A stretch of DNA of 64,000 bases from Lingula anatina. Its lineage: Eukaryota; Brachiopoda; Lingulata; Lingulida; Lingulidae. The notes under the pieces are model-generated. The model saw only the letters and a list, made by a program, of their open reading frames with translations, did not search any database and was not told the origin of the DNA. The stretch covers positions 1 to 64,000 of the forward strand of contig NW_019775534.1 in the NCBI RefSeq assembly GCF_001039355.2, written 5' to 3'. Both the position numbers and the translations under genes were made by a program. Every line of letters starts with the position of its first letter. Positions within the stretch are counted from its first letter, which is position 1. Shown here in pieces: positions 57,183 to 64,000 of the stretch.

Positions 57183-58994
57183 TCTCATGCCCTTTTGGGG
57201 CACATGCCATGTGACAAGTAGGGCTGCAAGATATGGATTATTAATGCTGATACTGGAAAGGGGGTGGTGTTGGGGGGGGGTGCGAAGAGAAAACAGAAAT
57301 ATTTTATCAATAGAAAAGGACTAAAATTAAGCTTAAAAACAAGAAACCTAGTGAAATTATGACATGAATTATGTAAAAAAAAAGCAACAAAACCATTTAA
57401 TTTCTAGTGACATTTGATCAGGAATTGTTGTTTAAGTACCAATTAAAACATAATTTTATGTCTTCACTTGTAACAAGCATGGCTTGCTTGTGATACAATA
57501 CATATTATACTTTGCCAGGAATCAAGAATAAAACACTATCCATGTCCCTGGCACTAAACAAAACATGGTACAGCCCCAGAAGATGTATTATATAAATGAT
57601 TGCATCTCATTTAGAAAAAAAATCTGTTGCACATTGCATTGTGTAAACTTTGCACTTGGTGACTTGAGTTCTAATTGTTTGGCCGGTAATGTGTGGAATA
57701 TGTGATTTATAATGCAATGAAATGGAAAAATTATGTTTTTCTGTATACTGGATTGAAGGTGGGCTGACTTTAAAAGATATATATTATATTCAATAAGCAT
57801 GTGCTGATTATATGACTGTTTTTTAAATGATCTCATTGTTTTTCTCCAAAATGATGTTTCTTAATTAGAACTGGATTATTAGTGATTTATGATTTGACAT
57901 TTTTTGTTTTTTCTTTAGTTTTTATGCATGGACAGTGTTTTTAATTAAAAAAAAATTTTTTTTTTCAGTATTTGTATCTTGACTGATGTGAATCAGCAGG
58001 AATGATAGTTCTGGACTCGAAGAAATGTTTTGTTTCACATGAGGATGAAAATGAGTTAAAATGAATCAAAAAAGAATCAGAAATATAACTCCGTTGATAG
58101 GTCTTTTTTTTGCACACCAGTAATGTCATAGAAGTTTGCTTGCCAGAAAGCTGTATAAGCATCCTTTTAAAACAAAATATGAGCTTAAAATTTTTTTGTA
58201 GCCTTTTTAAAAAATTGGGCATTGTGTAAGCAGTGTGCCTTTTCAAAACTGATGCTTTGTAAATTAATGCAAATAATAATCTATTCAAGATTTCTTTACT
58301 GTCTGCATCATAATTGAAACCCCTCGGTAAATATTTGAATGTGTCTTCAAAATAATCTTTCATTTTCATTGAATAGATTGTCAAGAAAATTCAGTATAAG
58401 TTTGGTTTTAGTTATGTTTATTTTCCTTCTTATGTAGTGAAATTTACAGATACTGTATTTTAAGTCATTAGTTCATAAAATACAAATGTTCCTAGTGAGA
58501 GATAGCAACAAAATTGAATGGCAAGTTATCCTGTAGTTCAGTGCTAATCAGTAAAAGCACCACAAATACCATGCAGAAATATATCTTTAATAATTCCGAA
58601 AATTTGTATATCTGAAGGATCTGTAATTTTTCCCCCATTGAAAACATTTAAGTCATTAACATAAATAATAGGTAACCTTGAGCCACCAAAAATGGCATGA
58701 TAATTCACTTATCAAAAAGTCATCAATTATTGCGTAACTTAAAAGGCAAAGTCTGGAGTGGTGTTATCGCACAATATTGCTATATCATGTAGACCTGCTA
58801 GCATTAACGTACATGACTCGGAATATTCCATATGAAAAATTGTGAATTTTGCAGGTACTGTATTTTTTAGGTCACTAATTCTTAGATATAGAACATTCTT
58901 ATTGAGTGGAAGCAGCAGAAAGTTCTGAAAATGCTGGCTACCTCAGTTGGATTTTATTGAACAAAAGCACTGCGGATGTTAAACAAAAATATAT
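57183..58994 (+). repeat. 1,812-bp segment, first of two near-identical copies
   Basis: Repeated at 58996-60807 across the N at 58995, with roughly five base differences (clustered at about 58430-58560). Same geometry as the 51011 pair. The open frames on its minus strand (to 58384) are duplicated with it and match no family I know. Confidence 0.95.
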
Positions 58995-58995
58995 N

Positions 58996-60807
58996 TCTCA
59001 TGCCCTTTTGGGGCACATGCCATGTGACAAGTAGGGCTGCAAGATATGGATTATTAATGCTGATACTGGAAAGGGGGTGGTGTTGGGGGGGGGTGCGAAG
59101 AGAAAACAGAAATATTTTATCAATAGAAAAGGACTAAAATTAAGCTTAAAAACAAGAAACCTAGTGAAATTATGACATGAATTATGTAAAAAAAAAGCAA
59201 CAAAACCATTTAATTTCTAGTGACATTTGATCAGGAATTGTTGTTTAAGTACCAATTAAAACATAATTTTATGTCTTCACTTGTAACAAGCATGGCTTGC
59301 TTGTGATACAATACATATTATACTTTGCCAGGAATCAAGAATAAAACACTATCCATGTCCCTGGCACTAAACAAAACATGGTACAGCCCCAGAAGATGTA
59401 TTATATAAATGATTGCATCTCATTTAGAAAAAAAATCTGTTGCACATTGCATTGTGTAAACTTTGCACTTGGTGACTTGAGTTCTAATTGTTTGGCCGGT
59501 AATGTGTGGAATATGTGATTTATAATGCAATGAAATGGAAAAATTATGTTTTTCTGTATACTGGATTGAAGGTGGGCTGACTTTAAAAGATATATATTAT
59601 ATTCAATAAGCATGTGCTGATTATATGACTGTTTTTTAAATGATCTCATTGTTTTTCTCCAAAATGATGTTTCTTAATTAGAACTGGATTATTAGTGATT
59701 TATGATTTGACATTTTTTGTTTTTTCTTTAGTTTTTATGCATGGACAGTGTTTTTAATTAAAAAAAAATTTTTTTTTTCAGTATTTGTATCTTGACTGAT
59801 GTGAATCAGCAGGAATGATAGTTCTGGACTCGAAGAAATGTTTTGTTTCACATGAGGATGAAAATGAGTTAAAATGAATCAAAAAAGAATCAGAAATATA
59901 ACTCCGTTGATAGGTCTTTTTTTTGCACACCAGTAATGTCATAGAAGTTTGCTTGCCAGAAAGCTGTATAAGCATCCTTTTAAAACAAAATATGAGCTTA
60001 AAATTTTTTTGTAGCCTTTTTAAAAAATTGGGCATTGTGTAAGCAGTGTGCCTTTTCAAAACTGATGCTTTGTAAATTAATGCAAATAATAATCTATTCA
60101 AGATTTCTTTACTGTCTGCATCATAATTGAAACCCCTCGGTAAATATTTGAATGTGTCTTCAAAATAATCTTTCATTTTCATTGAATAGATTGTCAAGAA
60201 AATTCAGTATAAGTTTGGTTTTAGTTATGTTTATTTTACTTCTTATATAGTGAAATTTACAGATACTGTATTTTAAGTCATTAGTTCATAAAATACAAAT
60301 GTTCCTAGTGAGAGATAGCAACAAAATTGAATGGCAAGTTACCCAGTAGTTCAGTGCTAAACAGTAAAAGCACCACAAATACCATGCAGAAATATATCTT
60401 TAATAATTCCGAAAATTTGTATATCTGAAGGATCTGTAATTTTTCCCCCATTGAAAACATTTAAGTCATTAACATAAATAATAGGTAACCTTGAGCCACC
60501 AAAAATGGCATGATAATTCACTTATCAAAAAGTCATCAATTATTGCGTAACTTAAAAGGCAAAGTCTGGAGTGGTGTTATCGCACAATATTGCTATATCA
60601 TGTAGACCTGCTAGCATTAACGTACATGACTCGGAATATTCCATATGAAAAATTGTGAATTTTGCAGGTACTGTATTTTTTAGGTCACTAATTCTTAGAT
60701 ATAGAACATTCTTATTGAGTGGAAGCAGCAGAAAGTTCTGAAAATGCTGGCTACCTCAGTTGGATTTTATTGAACAAAAGCACTGCGGATGTTAAACAAA
60801 AATATAT
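58996..60807 (+). repeat. 1,812-bp segment, second copy
   Basis: Starts right after the N, equal in length to the first copy, which ends right before the N. Confidence 0.95.
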
Positions 60808-63800
60808 TTTTGATGGTTCCAAGAATATATAACTGAAAAATGAATATTTTTTCCTATTGAAAAATCGCTTTGTTACCTACATATGTGCCCCCCCCCCCCC
60901 CCCCCCCCTCCCGCCTCATTCCAATATACATTTCACGGTCAAGCAGCAGTGTTTTTGTGTAATAGAGGCCTGCATTTGTATGTTTTCTGTTTTTTGGATG
61001 TTGTAAACATTTTGGGAGTTATTGGCATTTACTTAAGAGCATTCATTTGGGTTCTGACATATTGCAGTTTGTGTCCTTTTACCTTTTAAAATGACTTGCC
61101 AAGTTTTGCTGAATGTTCATATATGGATGTCATAAAAAAAGGGCTAGCTAACTGTCCTACCTTTAATACTGTACATATCTGATTTACTCACCTAGGTTTT
61201 AACAGAGTTGCGTGTACAAAGATTCTTTAATATCACACTTAGGATTGACTATTGTTACTTCCCTTTTGCATCAAATTCTAAAATGAAACATAAGTTTTAC
61301 ATCACTTTATGAATCCTTTTCAATTGGCCTCAACTCAGATTATTATAATTCAACCATTTTCATTTGTTTCTTTTGAAGAAAGTTTAGTGCTTAGTCATGA
61401 GAAGGTGGTGTCTTTTTTTTTCTCTAGCTGAAGTTCATAATTATTAATCTGGCAATTAGCGAAACTCCCAGTCGGTTCTTATTAGGTGAGAGGTAGAATT
61501 CCTTTGTTCAAACATGTAATTGGTGCTTAATTTCAAGTCATAAATGCTGTGCATTCACTGTGTCTGTCTTTTATAGAGAACCTTTAAACCTTTGATTAGC
61601 AAATGTTTTCAGCTAAAATGGTCAAGATGTTTTGTTAAAGCAAGAAAGGGCATTATGTAACACTGCATCAGGCAAAACCAAACCGCATGTTGAACCATTT
61701 CGCTTGTTTAAACAAAAATATCATTTCACCTTGGTGATCGCTAATCATCGCTGCAAAACCAACTTTTGTACCCCTTTTGCATGTTAAACAAAATGGATGT
61801 AAAGTCGTAAAGAGCCTTCCAGGCTTTGAAAAAGAAAGGGGATAAAAATCGGGGCCAATATTGAACTATGGAGGCCATTTGTACTCAGTGAGGGTAAGAA
61901 CCTTTGTTTATCCGTATGTAGTGGTCAATATTTGCCGAGCTGGGTAAAAAGCGGAAAAGTGTTATATTTTCCTAGGTCAGGATTATGTAAGCTTTGTAGG
62001 CATATTTTCCAAATCTTCAGCCTCACTGCTATCACTTAGAAGGATCAATATTGAGAAAAGGGGAGTTAAATGAAGAAAAACCTCCAAGCAGTCGAAGCAC
62101 TGGAATCAACCAAGTGCATGATTTCAAGCAGGTTTTAAGCCATGGGAGCCCTTTTTTTGAAAATTAACCAATTTTGTTTTTCATTGTTGTCATAAGGCGG
62201 AATGTTAAGTGTGAAAGAGATGTGTATTTTCATGTTTTTTGTTTTTGTTTCTTTTTTTGTTTCTTTTTTAAAGTTAATTTATCACATATTTCAATGGGTA
62301 ACCACTCATTTTTCAACTTGAAGGAAGACTTCCTATCCTTACTCAAAAATTAAAGGTTAACTGTTTTAACTTTCAAAAAGAGTTAAATAGCTCACGGAAT
62401 TTGAATTTCCTGCTTCTTTAAAGAAAGTTATTTGCAACAAATTAGTATTTGTTAATTCATCCTTTTTATCTCACATAATATACTAAATTTTTTAAAAGAA
62501 CCGCTAGTCCAAATTGGAAAAATTATTAGAAGGAGAGCAGACAAAGTTAACAAATATAGGTTTTAAAAGATAAAACCAAAAAATTAGTTGTGGGGAAAAA
62601 TATAAGTAAGAAAAACTAACAAAAATAAAAACAACACCAAAACCTTTATAAAATAATTGCATCAAGCAATATGGGTAACTGTACATGTACTAGTAATATG
62701 GGTAAAGGTAGCCAGGGTTACTCAGTCCTGTGTTCTTTGTTCACATGATTGTAATTGCTATGAAACAGTCAAAAAAACATGAAAAATATGAAAAAGAAAT
62801 TTAACTTAGTAGGACTATAATGTGTTTCTGAAAGCCACATCTGTGTAAATCTTTAACAGAATGAGAAGCAGTGTATTGTAAATGGTACCTGCAACACCAC
62901 ATCATGCATATATATCATCTTTTAGGATGATAATTTTCAGGAAAATTGAAAAAAAAAAAGATGCTGGTGTGAGGTAAGTAGTTATGCTGTCAGAGAAATA
63001 GGGAAAAATGTGTCACGAAACAGCATTGTTTTCTGGTAATTATATTCTGAGAAATTGTTCCCCACACCTGGCAAATTATGTGGGAGACGTGACAGATTTC
63101 ATTATTTTTTAGACAAATGATGCTGTTTAAATGATGTTAGCGTGGCTGATTTGAGTAATTAAGTGACTGTCCATCACAAATTTGAATATAATTTGGTAGT
63201 AATAACAACAATAAAAGAAAGAAAGATTGGCGAATTTGCTATGATGATAGATTTAAATATGCTAAATTACTATTTAAATCAGAAAAAAAAATTAATTTTT
63301 ATTACTAAATAGTGTGGATTCAATACTTCCTAAAAGCTAGTTGGTTTCTAACAGGAAAATACATCATTGTGAAAAACTTTGATTTGAAAAAATAGCATTA
63401 CAAAAAGAAAGGAGCTTGATTTTTTCAAGTAATTGTCATTATTACTTTGCAATTTGGCTTGTTGACTATTTATTGCAAGATGAAGCATAATTAAGCAAAA
63501 TTCAACCACTGGGTTAGTCTTAAGAATGTTAAAAAAGAAACTTTTTGGTTCTAAATCACCTCAGCATTTTTCATCAGAGGGAGTAATTTAAAAGCAGTTG
63601 TACAAGTTCATTTTTAACAACCCAGTGCTTTAATAACTACAAATTATCGACAGACCAGTTGGAAAAAAAAGCTTATCATAGTTTCTCATCATTCCCATCT
63701 CCTTCTTATCAGATGACATGGCAACAAACTTGCCATCACAGAAAAAATAACAATTAAAGATATGCATCTGCCTTGGAGCTTTGTTTTGCACCCAAACTAG

Positions 63801-64000
63801 GAACTTAAATAGCTGGTCTAACCAGAAGAATGATGAAGTTTTAAAGAATTCTAACAAACATTTTTGCCAAATTTGGTTCTAATTAAATATGTCAAGATGT
63901 AAGTGAAATAAATAACATGCTAGTCAGGATTAAGACCCAAAGTCCAATTAAGTGCAGAATTCAATTTTAGCCTCTCTGATGTAACATCAAGAGGATGTGG
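60808..64000. other. Noncoding stretch, no gene seen
   Basis: A poly-C run at 60887-60908. The region 61550-62160 has few simple repeats and many octamer/Sox-like words (ttttgcatgttaaacaaaat near 61775) and could be regulatory. The rest is AT-rich. Confidence 0.35.

Noticed and set aside
57588-58384. Minus-strand open frames of 82 and 139 codons, each found twice (again at 59401-60197)
   Set aside because: The repetition comes from the probable assembly duplication around 58995, not from selection; composition is that of AT-rich noncoding DNA.

Overview
The window is animal genomic DNA: AT-rich, intron-containing genes, decayed non-LTR retrotransposons, DNA transposons, foldback MITEs, minisatellites and microsatellites. 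No prokaryotic gene layout is present. The composition and repeat styles (hAT-like elements with CAGTGGCGGAT-type ends, TTAA-flanked elements, pogo-like transposase remains) suit a marine invertebrate, but I cannot fix the phylum. The assembly has one 511-base N gap (37315-37825) and five single-N contig joins (15858, 27320, 30468, 52150, 58995). Two of these joins sit exactly between near-identical direct repeats and are probably false duplications.

Left third (1-30 kb). Two paralogous five-exon genes lie head to tail on the + strand. Each encodes a predicted secreted protein of about 245 residues that I cannot name. Copy 1 spans 463-6326. Copy 2 spans 12635-29335. All splice phases agree in both, and exons 2-4 have identical lengths (192, 182 and 137 nt). 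Intron 1 is 741 bp in copy 1 but about 11.7 kb in copy 2. The extra DNA includes two copies of a large element, one of them complete: 4.17 kb, TTAA-flanked, carrying a promoter-like segment, a LINE fragment and a tandem repeat. The truncated copy holds a 760-bp insert packed with hairpins that share one loop sequence. Between the two genes lie the last three exons of an unidentified minus-strand gene (7743-9051), with a 61-bp minisatellite directly upstream.

Middle (30.9-39.6 kb). The best identified gene is a minus-strand homologue of CtIP/RBBP8 (Sae2/Ctp1 family), the MRE11 cofactor that starts DNA end resection. Seven coding exons join in frame to about 1,300 residues. They carry an N-terminal coiled coil with a CxxC, a BRCA1-type SPxF motif, a tandem pair of ubiquitin-interacting motifs, a PCNA-box-like motif and the conserved C-terminal domain with the CDK and ATM/ATR sites. 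Its last recognised exon runs straight into a minisatellite built from copies of that exon's own end and splice donor.

Right part (39.6-64 kb). I found no convincing coding exon. It holds microsatellites, MITEs, a 30-bp-class minisatellite, the two probable false duplications, a triple octamer motif, and low-repeat stretches that could be cis-regulatory DNA.
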